Assembly (NCBI GenBank): GCA_018402485.1
Contig: JAGYIY010000001.1
Location: 1,272,001 to 1,336,000, forward strand
DNA: 64,000 nucleotides
Direction: 5' to 3'
DNA from: Roseivirga sp.
GTDB lineage: Bacteria; Bacteroidota; Bacteroidia; Cytophagales; Cyclobacteriaceae
The translations under genes were made by a program, and so were the position numbers. Positions 6,432 to 15,762 of this stretch are shown piece after piece; the stretch's first letter is position 1, and each line of letters starts with the position of its first letter. The notes beneath the pieces were generated by a model that had not been told where the DNA came from, did not search any database, and worked only from the letters and a program-made list of their open reading frames with translations.

Positions 6432-8837
6432 ATGAGCAAAGGGATTTTGCTCTGTATGTTGCTATGCTTAAATACCTTGGGTAGTTATGCCCAAACACTT
6501 ACAGTACGCGACATACAGACCCGAATGCCCTTAGCATCAGTTACCCTTTCCATGGAAAATGGAGAAGTGGTGGGTGTAACTGATGAAAATGGGCAATACA
6601 ATTTACAACAATTAGCACCCGCAGATCGCCTCATTTTGAGCTATGTGGGGTATAAAACCTTGAAAATTTCACGCTCCGACTTAGAAGAACGGGGGTACAC
6701 CATTGGCATGGAAATCAGTACCATCGCTTTGGATCAGGTGGTGGTGTCCGGTACTAAATGGCAGCAGTCACAGGCGGATTTACCTCAAAAAATCCAGCGG
6801 ATTTCGCCGAATGAGGTGGCTTTCCAAAATGCTCAAACGGCAGCAGATTTACTGAGTATTTCTAATAAAGTATTTATTCAGAAGAGTCAACAAGGAGGAG
6901 GAAGTCCTATGATTAGAGGATTTTCTACCCATCGCTTGCTGTATGCAATAGATGGTGTGCGTATGAACACAGCTATTTTTCGAGGGGGAAATTTGCAGAA
7001 TGTCATTTCACTGGATCCATTTGCCACTCAAAACACTGAGGTACTTTTTGGACCCGGTTCGGTGATTTATGGTAGTGATGCCATTGGCGCGGTAATGAGC
7101 TTCGAAACGCTTCAAACCAATTTGTCATTCACTGATGAAATAGAATTGTCTGGGAATGCTGCTTTAAGGTACTCTTCGGCAAATAATGAAAAAACAGGTC
7201 ATGTTGATTTGAGTATGGCAGGGAAGCGTTGGGGTTGGATAGGGAGTTTTACCCGTTTTGACTTTGAGGATTTGCGACAAGGGAAAAATGGTCCAGACGA
7301 TTTTGTGAAAGGATTTTATACCTCAAGGGTCAAAGGAGAGGATATCTTAATCATGCAAGACAATCCTTTGCTTCAGGTACCATCCGGGTATCATCAAACC
7401 AATATGATGCAAAAACTGAAGTTTAAGCCCAATGCCCAATGGGAGGTGAATTATGCTTTTCACTATTCCGCAACTTCACCTTACGGAAGATACGATCGGC
7501 ACAACCGAATGCGTAACAGCACAGCCCGGTATGCAGAATGGGACTATGGACCCCAGAAGTGGATGATGAACCATCTGAATGTGAAACTATTCGATCAAAA
7601 TAAGTTCTTTGACAAAGCCACATTCAGTTTTGCTCACCAGAACTTTCAAGAAAGCCGTATCAGCAGAGACTTTGGCAACCCTATTCGTGAAATCAGAGAA
7701 GAGGATGTACAAGCCTTTGCAGCGAACTTAGATTTTACCAAGATGGCTGGTCAACATACACTTTTTTATGGGCTTGAATATGTGCTCAACAATGTATTGT
7801 CCAACGGTAAGGATGAAAACATTGAAAATGGAGTGGTGATAGAAGCACAAAGTAGGTACCCTCAAGCCGACTGGCAATCATTGGCCTTCTACATCACTGA
7901 TGAATATAAAATTTCGGAAGAAATGACGCTAAGTGGTGGTTTAAGGTTGAACCATTTTGCCATGGAAGCAGATTTTAACACCGACTTTTTTCCTTTTCCT
8001 TTCGAGAAAGCAGAGCTGAATCATACGGCCTTAACAGGCAGCATGGGTCTGAGTTATCGACCAAGTGTAAGTTGGGTACTAAGGGCCAATGCAGGCACTG
8101 CTTTCCGCGCACCCAATGTAGACGACATCGGTAAAATATTTGACAGCGAACCCGGAGCTGTGGTAGTGCCCAATACCGATTTGGAAGCAGAGTTTGCCTA
8201 TAATTTTGATCTAGGAGTGACCAAACAGCTCTTTGGACAGTTGAAAATTGAGGTGACAGGATTTTATACAAGGTTGAACAATGCATTGGTGAGAAGGGAC
8301 TTTCAACTCAATGGGCAAGACCAAATTTTCTTTGCAGGTCAAATCAGTCAAGTACAAGCCATTCAAAATGCAGCCCAATCAGAGCGCTATGGTTTGCAGT
8401 TGGGAGTCGATTGGAATATTTCTTCTGCTTGGGTTTTTGATTTGGATTTGAATTGGCAAGAAGGCCAAGATGAAATGGCCGATGGTTCCATAAGCCCTGC
8501 AAGGCATGTCGCACCCACTTTTGGAGCGACAAGCCTAAGGTACAACGGGGGAAGGTTTACATTGGAAACTAACCTGAAATTTCAGGGTGATTTTACCCAT
8601 GAGGAGCTTTCTGTGGAAGAACGCAATAAAGTGGAAATATACGCATTGGATGCTAATGGAAATACTTTCGCTCACTCATGGTACACGCTCAATTTTAAAT
8701 CACAATTTAACATCTCTGAGACGCTGAGTTTGCAAATGGGTGTAGAGAATATAACTGACCAGCGTTATAGACCTTACAGTTCAGGGATTTCAGCAGCTGG
8801 TCGTAACTTCGTTGTATCCATTCGTGCTCAATTTTGA
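6432..8837 (+). CDS. TonB-dependent outer membrane receptor with N-terminal carboxypeptidase-regulatory-like domain
   Basis: An 801-residue receptor that should import a ligand through the outer membrane using TonB energy. A signal peptide ends at about residue 20 (GSYAQ). Residues 21-95 form a CarbopepD_reg-like beta-sandwich (SVTLSMENGEVVGVTDENGQY). The plug follows (about 110-225), with the pattern SPMIRGFSTHRLLYAIDGVRMN, then a beta-barrel ending in the C-terminal signature NFVVSIRAQF with a terminal Phe. It is shorter than SusC types and lacks a SusD partner, so a siderophore, haem, metal complex or cobamide is more likely than a glycan. The ligand is not determinable. Confidence 0.9.
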   Translation: MSKGILLCMLLCLNTLGSYAQTLTVRDIQTRMPLASVTLSMENGEVVGVTDENGQYNLQQLAPADRLILSYVGYKTLKISRSDLEERGYTIGMEISTIALDQVVVSGTKWQQSQADLPQKIQRISPNEVAFQNAQTAADLLSISNKVFIQKSQQGGGSPMIRGFSTHRLLYAIDGVRMNTAIFRGGNLQNVISLDPFATQNTEVLFGPGSVIYGSDAIGAVMSFETLQTNLSFTDEIELSGNAALRYSSANNEKTGHVDLSMAGKRWGWIGSFTRFDFEDLRQGKNGPDDFVKGFYTSRVKGEDILIMQDNPLLQVPSGYHQTNMMQKLKFKPNAQWEVNYAFHYSATSPYGRYDRHNRMRNSTARYAEWDYGPQKWMMNHLNVKLFDQNKFFDKATFSFAHQNFQESRISRDFGNPIREIREEDVQAFAANLDFTKMAGQHTLFYGLEYVLNNVLSNGKDENIENGVVIEAQSRYPQADWQSLAFYITDEYKISEEMTLSGGLRLNHFAMEADFNTDFFPFPFEKAELNHTALTGSMGLSYRPSVSWVLRANAGTAFRAPNVDDIGKIFDSEPGAVVVPNTDLEAEFAYNFDLGVTKQLFGQLKIEVTGFYTRLNNALVRRDFQLNGQDQIFFAGQISQVQAIQNAAQSERYGLQLGVDWNISSAWVFDLDLNWQEGQDEMADGSISPARHVAPTFGATSLRYNGGRFTLETNLKFQGDFTHEELSVEERNKVEIYALDANGNTFAHSWYTLNFKSQFNISETLSLQMGVENITDQRYRPYSSGISAAGRNFVVSIRAQF

Positions 8838-9144
8838 ATAGAATTGTGTTGGATGATCCTACATATCTGTTTTGTAAGGTATCACTTTGGTTTATCGGCT
8901 GGCTCAAAAATAGGGACATAGAGGAGTAAGGTTGGTTACGTACTCACGTGCAAATGAATTGACTGGAATTGATATTGATCAATTTTATCGGAATACTTTA
9001 AAAAAAATTGTATTATTTTACCTAGCACGTATTGGCCTAAAAAGTTTTTCCCTGTCTCATTCCTGTTTAAGCTCAACACTATCAATTTGCTTTTTTCATA
9101 GACATTCCTGCAGTATCTTCGCTTTTCATAAAAGTCTACTGCTC
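8838..9144. other. 307-nt intergenic region
   Basis: The frame of the M42 peptidase is open upstream to 8932, but that stretch is Phe/Ser/Leu-rich, unlike the family, and is treated as non-coding. A near-consensus -7 box, TATCTTCG, is at about 9113-9120. I see no terminator with a proper T-tract after the TonB receptor. Confidence 0.5.
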
Positions 9145-10197
9145 ATGTCATTTAACCTATTATTGCTCAAGAAAATTTGTGAATTACCCGGAGCCCCCGG
9201 ATTCGAAAAACCGATTCGCGACTTTGTATTTAAAGAGATAGCTCCACATGTAGATGATTGCAAGGTAGATAATTTAGGGAATATCATCGCTTTCAAAAAG
9301 GGGCATAATAACCCCGAAGGGAAAAAGGTAATGGTGGCCGCTCATATGGATGAGATTGGCTTCATTGTTACCCATATCGACGACAAAGGTTTTGTTCGTT
9401 TTCATACCCTAGGAGGCTTCGATCCGAAAACACTTACAGCACAGCGAGTCATCGTTCACGGTAAACAAGACTTGATTGGTGTCATGGGTAGTAAACCCAT
9501 TCATGTGATGTCGGCAGAAGAAAAGAATAAAGTGGCAAAAACCTCCGACTATTTTATCGATTTAGGTATGTCGAAAGAAGAAGTCGAAAAGGTAGTTTCC
9601 GTTGGGGACCCTATTACGCGCGAAAGGGCCTTGATTGAAATGGGTAACTGTGTGAACTGCAAATCGATTGATAACAGGGTGTCCGTATTTATTTTGATTG
9701 AAGCCTTAAGACAACTAAGTCATCACCCTTTTGATATTTACGCAGTTTTTACTGTGCAGGAAGAAGTAGGGCTGAGGGGAGCAAATGTTTCTGCACACAG
9801 CATAGACCCCGACTTTGGAATAGGCCTCGATACCACCATTGCCTACGATTTACCAGGTGCACAAGCGCATGAGAAGGTTACCTCGCTAGGAGAAGGGGTA
9901 GCGATTAAAATCATGGATGCTTCAACCATTTGTGACTACCGCATGATAGATTTTATGAAAAAGACAGCAAATGGTGATCACATAAAATGGCAACCCGAGA
10001 TTTTAACAGCAGGAGGAACCGATACTGCTGGTGTTCAACGCATGGGGAAACATGGGGCCATATCAGGGGCCATATCTATACCTACACGCCATTTGCACCA
10101 GGTCATTGAAATGGCCGATAAAAACGATATTCAAGGGGCTATCGATCTATTAAAAGCTTGCCTGCAACAGCTCGATCAATATGATTGGAGTCATTAG
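9145..10197 (+). CDS. M42 family metallopeptidase (glutamyl aminopeptidase / endoglucanase M type)
   Basis: A 350-residue cytoplasmic aminopeptidase of the TET/FrvX group that trims N-terminal residues from peptides and normally assembles as a dodecamer. All five metal ligands are visible: His in AAHMDEIGF, Asp in SIDNRVSVF, the catalytic and bridging Glu pair in VQEEVGLRG, Asp in GLDTTIAYD, and His in TRHLHQVIEMAD. The start ATG at 9145 (MSFNLLLLKKICELPGAPGFE) gives the normal family N-terminus; an earlier in-frame start at 8932 would add 71 uncharacteristic residues. Confidence 0.88.
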   Translation: MSFNLLLLKKICELPGAPGFEKPIRDFVFKEIAPHVDDCKVDNLGNIIAFKKGHNNPEGKKVMVAAHMDEIGFIVTHIDDKGFVRFHTLGGFDPKTLTAQRVIVHGKQDLIGVMGSKPIHVMSAEEKNKVAKTSDYFIDLGMSKEEVEKVVSVGDPITRERALIEMGNCVNCKSIDNRVSVFILIEALRQLSHHPFDIYAVFTVQEEVGLRGANVSAHSIDPDFGIGLDTTIAYDLPGAQAHEKVTSLGEGVAIKIMDASTICDYRMIDFMKKTANGDHIKWQPEILTAGGTDTAGVQRMGKHGAISGAISIPTRHLHQVIEMADKNDIQGAIDLLKACLQQLDQYDWSH

Positions 10198-10210
10198 ATA
10201 TAGCCTATGA

Positions 10211-10585
10211 TCAATGTTGTACAAGCCGATAACCAAGATAAGCTAAGACCAATCCGACAACGACGCTAAGCCCTATATACAGGATAGCTGCCAAGGGTTT
10301 TTGAGACAAGAACAGTTGATTACCCTGCATGGCAAAGGTAGAGAATGTTGTAAAACCCCCACAAAACCCTGTTATCAAAAGGAGATTCCATTGTGGATGA
10401 AGGAGCTTGCCTTGTTCAAACCAGCCTAACAAAAGGCCAATGAGAAAACAACCTAAAATATTGACCATAAACGTACCATACGGTGCAAAACCTTGAATTT
10501 GTTTGTGAAGTCCCTCCTGAATAGCATACCTTAATCCACTGCCTAAAGCACCCCCTAAAGCCACTATTAAAAAATTTTTAATCAT
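10211..10585 (-). CDS. crcB: fluoride ion channel CrcB/FluC
   Basis: A 124-residue protein with four membrane helices. It has the CrcB signatures GGALGSGLRY near the N-terminus, VNILGCFLIG in helix 2 and GFCGGFTTFSTF in helix 3, the Phe/Thr residues that line the fluoride pore. As a dual-topology dimer it exports F- from the cytoplasm. Its start overlaps the stop of the upstream gene (ATGA), so the two are translationally coupled. I see no fluoride riboswitch upstream of the pair. Confidence 0.9.
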   Translation of the reverse strand: MIKNFLIVALGGALGSGLRYAIQEGLHKQIQGFAPYGTFMVNILGCFLIGLLLGWFEQGKLLHPQWNLLLITGFCGGFTTFSTFAMQGNQLFLSQKPLAAILYIGLSVVVGLVLAYLGYRLVQH

Positions 10586-11025
10586 TCTTTCACCTCCTTT
10601 TTTGGTGCTTTTCTACGAATATAATGATAAACCTTTTGATATTCGCTATTTTCCTTGTTGCTCAACTTCACATAGCCCTTGTCCTTAAATACCAACTTGA
10701 GTTGTTTGAATTCCGTAGAATTGGTATGTATGATGGTTTCTTGCCAAGCGCCAAGGTTTTTAATCGGTTGAACGGTTTTAAAAAGGCGGAATGGAAAATA
10801 AATATGTACTTGATCATGGTGTATTTTGATGACTTTATAATTGAAAAGTAATTTATAATATAGCAGCGAAGTACTGATAAGTAATACAACTAAAGCCACA
10901 TAACGCCAAGTTCCCTGAGGTTCTGCCAAGATTTGCCGCATGAAATAAATGGAACCAATGGTACAGATGGTGGAGAAAACAACCAGAACGAAGAGCGTAT
11001 TTCTTTTGGGTTTAGAGATAATCAT
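10582..11025 (-). CDS. two-TM membrane protein with PH-like cytoplasmic domain, unknown function
   Basis: A 147-residue protein with membrane segments at about 10-29 and 40-59, then a soluble, basic beta-rich domain (VIKIHHDQVHIYFPFRLFKTVQPIKNLGAWQ...) that resembles bacterial PH-like domains (bPH). It ends in a Lys/Glu-rich tail. It precedes crcB by a 4-nt overlap, so it is probably made together with the fluoride channel, but no functional link is known to me. Confidence 0.6.
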   Translation of the reverse strand: MIISKPKRNTLFVLVVFSTICTIGSIYFMRQILAEPQGTWRYVALVVLLISTSLLYYKLLFNYKVIKIHHDQVHIYFPFRLFKTVQPIKNLGAWQETIIHTNSTEFKQLKLVFKDKGYVKLSNKENSEYQKVYHYIRRKAPKKEVKE

Positions 11026-11064
11026 AGGCCTTTCCGGTGACTAATTTAATACATAATATGAAAC

Positions 11065-11688
11065 TTAACTGAGCTTCAACTCATTTCGGATAAATGCATG
11101 AGCATGTTGATGCATATCTGCAAAAAACAGCTCGAATTCTTGTTCAAAGACCTTTTCATTTTCTGTAAGCGTTTGAATGGCCAAATGAAGTTCGGAAGTA
11201 TAAGGTGTTCTCCTACCAATACCTTTCAAAGATCTATGTATGCCCTCTTTTGTAGCATAGCTACTCAACCAATCTCCTTTCACCATAAAATGTAACATAT
11301 GTCGGGCTTTTTCAGGAAGCAGCTCCTGCTTGTGCAACAGTAAGGCATAACATTGCTGAGCAAAATCTACCAAGGACATGTCATGATATCGCCTAAAGTT
11401 TTTGGCTAAAAAATAATCATAAAACATGTCAACAATAATACCTGAAAAGTGCCTGAATTGCACCCTGAGCTTGTCTTTGCTTTGCAGTACAATAGGATGA
11501 TTATCGGTAAAATGGTCAATTTCTCGGTGGAGAAAAACGCCTTTCCCAACCAGTTCAGGAAGTGTTTCCCATTGATTGCCCTTTATAAAGTCTCCCATAA
11601 AGTTGCCAACTAAGACTTCTTCATGTTTTCCAGATAAATAAAGGTGTGCTAAATAGTTGATGCGCTTTTCTTTTGCACTAACATACAA
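11065..11688 (-). CDS. acpH: acyl carrier protein phosphodiesterase (AcpH-like)
   Basis: A 207-residue HD-like hydrolase that removes the 4'-phosphopantetheine group from holo-ACP. Family marks are INYLAHLYLS at the start, VGNFMGDFIKG, the metal-binding block HREIDHFTDNHP, and FRHFSGIIVDMFYDYFLA. The characteristic N-terminus begins with the NYLAHL motif at residue 11, so the annotated ATG adds about nine residues; no better ATG exists inside. It follows the DUF5916 gene by 13 nt on the same strand. Confidence 0.8.
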   Translation of the reverse strand: MYVSAKEKRINYLAHLYLSGKHEEVLVGNFMGDFIKGNQWETLPELVGKGVFLHREIDHFTDNHPIVLQSKDKLRVQFRHFSGIIVDMFYDYFLAKNFRRYHDMSLVDFAQQCYALLLHKQELLPEKARHMLHFMVKGDWLSSYATKEGIHRSLKGIGRRTPYTSELHLAIQTLTENEKVFEQEFELFFADMHQHAHAFIRNELKLS

Positions 11689-11701
11689 ATTTAAGAGCAG
11701 C

Positions 11702-14185
11702 TTAGGTCTGACTGAAAATATTTTTAATACTAAGATAATCTATGAAGTAGACCATTCTTAGTGTAAAAGTATCAAAGTTCGGAGCCGTCATGGTATCATT
11801 GAAGTTATTGAGGAAAGAGGTGCCCGTATCAAAATTATTAGTCCCTATAGATCGCTTCCAAATGAACCGTATTTCACTACCTGGTAAAAATTGCCAGTTG
11901 TATTCCATGTCAATGTTGAACTGATTGAAATTTCTGTTGTGAATTAAATCTCCGGTCTCAGCATCGATGCCCGTGTAATCAATGTCAACCAATGATTTAT
12001 TTTCTTGTAATGCCAGAAAGTCACTGTACTCTACGCGGCTCCAATAATGTCTCATTCTAAACGTCAAGCCCATGCGGTTGGTGAAAATGTAACTGGAAGA
12101 AAGGGTATTGGTAACATTTCTTACATCTCTAATCCCCATGACAACTTGTTGAAGATTACCACCTTCATCAAACAATCTGGTCGCATAACCTCTTTCATTG
12201 AGCCTTGTATTTAATTCCAAATCATGGTTTAATTCGACTCGTTCACCAATCCTTAAACGGCCTCCTAAACGAATGAATTTGGAAGTCGCATCCCATTCAG
12301 GCCTTTCCGAAAATCTTGCCCGCACGCTCAATCGGAAAGGTTTTCTACCATCCGTATTAAGGTTAAAGCCATAAGAATAAGACTCCGGCTGACGGAAAAC
12401 AAAACCGCTGGTCCTGGCTTCAAAGAAATCATCACTGCCCCTGGGTGAACCACTTACATCTACACCAAAACTCCAGAAGTTTGTTAGCGTTCCATTGAAA
12501 CTAAGACTGGTATTGAAGTCTGTAAAGGCCTTGGGAGCATACAACTGACCTTGGTTTACATTGAAGCGAAACCGGTAACTATTAAATTTCCCAACAGGTG
12601 TAAAACGAATGTATTCTACCCTTGCAGAATGCCGAATCTGATTGGCCCTGCGCTGAAAGCCCAAGTCGTTGATGTCAAAGTGATCGGTTTCATGCCTTCT
12701 GGATACTTCGAATTGAAAATTACCTCTGTTCTTACCAAATTCCAAGTTATATCTGGTTCCTGATTTATTGCTTTTCTCTGTTTTACCAACGCCATAGGAA
12801 GTGATAGAGCTATAGGCTACGTTTCCCCTGAACCGCCAAGTGAGCGTAGGGTCGTTCAATGATAAATTGAGGCCTACAACATTGGAATCATCTCCATTTT
12901 TACCTCGGGTAACGTTGGTGTTTGTAAAGGTGGCACTGGAGTTATTTTTTAAGTTTTGGTCCATTACCAAAACATTAAAATTGGTGAGAGGGTCGGCCTC
13001 TATTTCTCGAACTTCTCCGGTTTCTGAATTTTCTACCTTGACAAAAGTTCGATCCGTGATGGCATTGAAAAACCCAATGCCCAAGCCTTTGTTCGTACGT
13101 CCTGTAATTTTACTCGCATTGATTAGTTGTGCTGCTTGTGGCCGATTAATGAGGGTTTCATTATCGAAAATTTCTTCGCTAATATTTCCAAAGGTGGTTC
13201 CAATTCTACGTGAGTAAAACAAACCTGCTTTGTTAAATAGCTCTACACCCTCCGTAAAAAACTGACGGTTTTCGTCAAAGCGCACTTCGAAAGGAGAAAG
13301 ATTCAAAATCTCATTATCTGAGCGTACACCGCTGAAGTCAGGAATCAGGGTAACATCTAAGGTGAAGGCATCGCTCAATCCATATTTGATGTCCATGCCT
13401 CCGTTGAGCTGTGGTGTGGTAAATCCTGTTTCAGTAGACCTCGACAACACCGTAGATAAATAAGGGTAAAAGAACAAACGTGGAGGTGTTTCTATTCCCC
13501 TGAAGTCCTTTACTTGCCCAGATTGGTTCAAGTAACCATCAATTTCCGGATCCAAAGGGTTCCAATAAGAATCTTCATTCAAAAAAGTTGATTGGCGCAT
13601 GAAATTAATACCCCAATTCTGCACGTCTTTAGAATCAAAACGCAAAACGGCATAAGGTATTTTCATTTCAACCGTCCAGAAATCTTCAAAAACTTTTGTT
13701 TCTGACAACCATACTGCATTCCAATTGCGGTCATTTCTCCAAATACTTTCACTACCACCATTGCTGTAGAGTGCATCGTTTTGCACACCTGCAACCGTTA
13801 CAAAAAGCCCTACACCATTCAAACCCGCATTGAAAGGGTCTATTGTGACACCAAAATAATCTGCGTTTCCAATGTTGTCACGATTGGTCAAAAGGCTAAA
13901 AACATTTTCTTCCGCTTCGTACAGCTTGGCAAAAACATAAATGGCTTCATCATCATAAACCAATTGCACCTCTGATTTTCTTTTAGATGGATCTCCTGGG
14001 TTTGGCCGCCTTTGTACAAAATCGGTTTGTACCGAGGCTTTGCTCCATACATCTTCATCTGACAAACCATCAATTTTTATTTTTTCTGTGGTTCTCAAAG
14101 CTTGGAAAGATTTTTTGGGCCCTTGAGCCCATAAGCAAGCGGTGCTGAGGAAAAAAATGGCGAGAAGAAATGGTGTGCGCATCAA
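11702..14185 (-). CDS. DUF5916 outer-membrane protein with N-terminal CBM9-like domain
   Basis: An 827-residue exported protein. A signal peptide (residues 1-20, ACLWAQ) is followed by a carbohydrate-binding family 9-like beta-sandwich (about 30-215; start pattern KIDGLSDEDVWSKA). The long C-terminal part is DUF5916, rich in alternating aromatic and polar residues as in outer-membrane beta-barrels (for example FTLRMVYFIDYLSIKNIF). The family is widespread in Bacteroidota and often near peptidase or nutrient-uptake genes; its function is not established. Here it stands upstream of acpH. Confidence 0.85.
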   Translation of the reverse strand: MMRTPFLLAIFFLSTACLWAQGPKKSFQALRTTEKIKIDGLSDEDVWSKASVQTDFVQRRPNPGDPSKRKSEVQLVYDDEAIYVFAKLYEAEENVFSLLTNRDNIGNADYFGVTIDPFNAGLNGVGLFVTVAGVQNDALYSNGGSESIWRNDRNWNAVWLSETKVFEDFWTVEMKIPYAVLRFDSKDVQNWGINFMRQSTFLNEDSYWNPLDPEIDGYLNQSGQVKDFRGIETPPRLFFYPYLSTVLSRSTETGFTTPQLNGGMDIKYGLSDAFTLDVTLIPDFSGVRSDNEILNLSPFEVRFDENRQFFTEGVELFNKAGLFYSRRIGTTFGNISEEIFDNETLINRPQAAQLINASKITGRTNKGLGIGFFNAITDRTFVKVENSETGEVREIEADPLTNFNVLVMDQNLKNNSSATFTNTNVTRGKNGDDSNVVGLNLSLNDPTLTWRFRGNVAYSSITSYGVGKTEKSNKSGTRYNLEFGKNRGNFQFEVSRRHETDHFDINDLGFQRRANQIRHSARVEYIRFTPVGKFNSYRFRFNVNQGQLYAPKAFTDFNTSLSFNGTLTNFWSFGVDVSGSPRGSDDFFEARTSGFVFRQPESYSYGFNLNTDGRKPFRLSVRARFSERPEWDATSKFIRLGGRLRIGERVELNHDLELNTRLNERGYATRLFDEGGNLQQVVMGIRDVRNVTNTLSSSYIFTNRMGLTFRMRHYWSRVEYSDFLALQENKSLVDIDYTGIDAETGDLIHNRNFNQFNIDMEYNWQFLPGSEIRFIWKRSIGTNNFDTGTSFLNNFNDTMTAPNFDTFTLRMVYFIDYLSIKNIFSQT

Positions 14186-14427
14186 TAAAAATTTCTATGT
14201 ATCAACACACAAAAGACCTCATTGTTCGGGCACATTACAATGTAAATTCTCTTAGAACCCCTTTTCTGGAGATAAACGGTAAAGGCTAACTTTTTTCCTT
14301 GATGTTGCATGTCTATTTCATTTTTTACCTTATCGAACAATTTCCAATGGATATGGAAATCCATTGCGTAAATACCATGTATAATTTGGTGTTGATTTGG
14401 TTACTCAAACATTTATTTCGTAAGGGT

Positions 14428-14454
14428 TGAAAAGCAACATTTATACTAGCTTTG
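14428..14454 (+). promoter_or_regulatory. promoter of the methyltransferase gene, abutting its start codon
   Basis: TAGCTTTG (14447-14454) is an exact -7 element, with TTG at 14428-14430 upstream. The ATG at 14461 is only 6 nt from the box, so the predicted start falls at or next to the initiation codon, implying a leaderless mRNA. A TTG codon at 14452 lies inside the -7 box and cannot be the real start. Confidence 0.55.
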
Positions 14455-14460
14455 CAACAT

Positions 14461-15147
14461 ATGACTACACCTTACGCTTCGGCTATTACAGATTATCATA
14501 CTTCGGGTGAAAGCGAAACCTTGTGGCTTCATACTTCCTATGGTTCGCCCGAGGAAATGCCAGTTTGGTATTTTTTTAGATCCTTCGAAGAAATGTCTGA
14601 AATAGAGCAGATGGCACTCTCTGTTTGCGAAGGAAACATACTCGACGTCGGTGCGGGTACGGGTTGCCATTCCCTTGTGTTGCAAGAGATGGGCAAGAGG
14701 GTCCTCGCTATCGACAGTTGTGCGGAAGCTGTTGAGATCATCAAGGCCAATGGCATAGCAAGAGCCATTCAAGCTGATTTTTTTCAACACAAGCATGGTA
14801 CTTTTGATACCCTGCTATTTTTGATGAACGGTCTTGGGGTAATGGGCAAATTATCGGGGTTGGAAAGGTTTTTACAACAAGCAGACCATCTGCTGAAGCC
14901 CGGAGGGCAAATCATTGTAGATTCCAGCGACATTCAATACCTCTACCCCCAAAATCGACCGAAAGATCATTATTACGGAGAGGTGGCGTTTCAATACGAA
15001 TACAATGGTAAAAAAGGGGAATGGTTCGACTGGGTTTATGTAGACATGGATACCTTGACAGAGAAGGCTTATGATTTAGGTTGGATTACCTACATTTTGA
15101 ATAAAGATGAGAACGACCAATACCTGGCCAGGTTGGTACGTAAATAA
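14461..15147 (+). CDS. class I SAM-dependent methyltransferase, substrate unknown
   Basis: A 228-residue cytoplasmic Rossmann-fold methyltransferase. Motif I is ILDVGAGTGCHSL, the acidic end of strand 2 is AIDSCAEAVE, motif II/III is AIQADFF, and FLMNGLGVMG and LLKPGGQIIVDSSD correspond to later strands. The N-terminal AITDYHTSGESETLWLH and EEMPVWYFFR blocks match a Bacteroidota methyltransferase subgroup whose substrate I do not know. The start at 14461 is chosen because those N-terminal blocks are conserved and upstream codons lie in the promoter. Confidence 0.8.
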   Translation: MTTPYASAITDYHTSGESETLWLHTSYGSPEEMPVWYFFRSFEEMSEIEQMALSVCEGNILDVGAGTGCHSLVLQEMGKRVLAIDSCAEAVEIIKANGIARAIQADFFQHKHGTFDTLLFLMNGLGVMGKLSGLERFLQQADHLLKPGGQIIVDSSDIQYLYPQNRPKDHYYGEVAFQYEYNGKKGEWFDWVYVDMDTLTEKAYDLGWITYILNKDENDQYLARLVRK

Positions 15148-15150
15148 ATA

Positions 15151-15687
15151 CTACTGATTGTCTTTATGACTTTTAATTTGGTGACTCAGGTAGGACAACA
15201 CGTTACCAAAGTGATTAAGTTGGGGCTGAACATGCTCGGGTATTTCCTTGCCATTCATGCGGGTGATCATGAGTCCGAAAACCCCATTTAAACAGGCTTG
15301 AATAGGGTCAGAAACCTTACCTTCAGCAGCTAAAATATTTTCACGAATGGCAGGCCTTGCTTCATTAAAAATAGGTTGATAATCAGTATCGTAAGTCAAT
15401 AATTGCACACTTAAATCAGAAAGTTTTTGCACTTGTTTTTGTACCGATGCCAAATGGCCACTGTTTTGAATACCTTCAGCTATCATTTGCTCGAGGGTAC
15501 CTTGGTACCAAGCTCTAAGCTCTTGCTTGCCTTGGATGTCGAGCTTTTCCTCTGGAATATTGGCAATGATGTGTTGCTCAATCAGTGTAATGTTAAAGTC
15601 AAAATTCCTGATCAACATTTCTGTTTGATACATGTACACGATGTATTCTGCTAGATTTTCTTTCTTTTTCTTTTCGGCTATTAACAT
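15151..15687 (-). CDS. DUF4924 family protein
   Basis: A 178-residue, all-helical cytoplasmic protein beginning MLIAEKKKKENLAEYIVYMYQTE, the typical start of DUF4924, a Bacteroidota family of unknown function. There is no signal peptide or catalytic motif. Its end faces the end of the methyltransferase gene 3 nt away, and it diverges from lepA, sharing a 75-nt promoter region. The -7 element ends 5 nt before the ATG, suggesting leaderless expression. Confidence 0.8.
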   Translation of the reverse strand: MLIAEKKKKENLAEYIVYMYQTEMLIRNFDFNITLIEQHIIANIPEEKLDIQGKQELRAWYQGTLEQMIAEGIQNSGHLASVQKQVQKLSDLSVQLLTYDTDYQPIFNEARPAIRENILAAEGKVSDPIQACLNGVFGLMITRMNGKEIPEHVQPQLNHFGNVLSYLSHQIKSHKDNQ

Positions 15688-15692
15688 ATCGG

Positions 15693-15700
15693 CAAAAATA
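15693..15700 (-). promoter_or_regulatory. -7 element of the DUF4924 gene
   Basis: On the minus strand TATTTTTG matches TAnnTTTG exactly and is separated from the ATG by only 5 nt. TTTG lies about 17 nt further upstream. Confidence 0.5.
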
Positions 15701-15736
15701 AGCGTTATCTCTCAAATCAAATGCCTTAGATTTTTC

Positions 15737-15758
15737 TATTTTTGCCAGTTCTAAGGAG
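15737..15758 (+). promoter_or_regulatory. lepA -7 element and strong Shine-Dalgarno sequence
   Basis: TATTTTTG (15737-15744) is an exact -7 box. AAGGAGGA follows at 15753-15760, immediately before the ATG at 15763. Such a full Shine-Dalgarno sequence is unusual in Bacteroidota, whose ribosomes rarely use it, and it decides the start over the upstream in-frame ATG at 15742, which lies inside the promoter. Confidence 0.55.
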
Positions 15759-15762
15759 GATT

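Noticed and set aside
8932-9144. N-terminal extension of the M42 peptidase
   Set aside because: The 71 extra residues are Phe/Ser/Leu-rich and lack the family pattern; the family N-terminus starts at ATG 9145.
12840-13217. 125-codon frame antisense to the DUF5916 gene
   Set aside because: Shadow of a long real gene; no independent signals.
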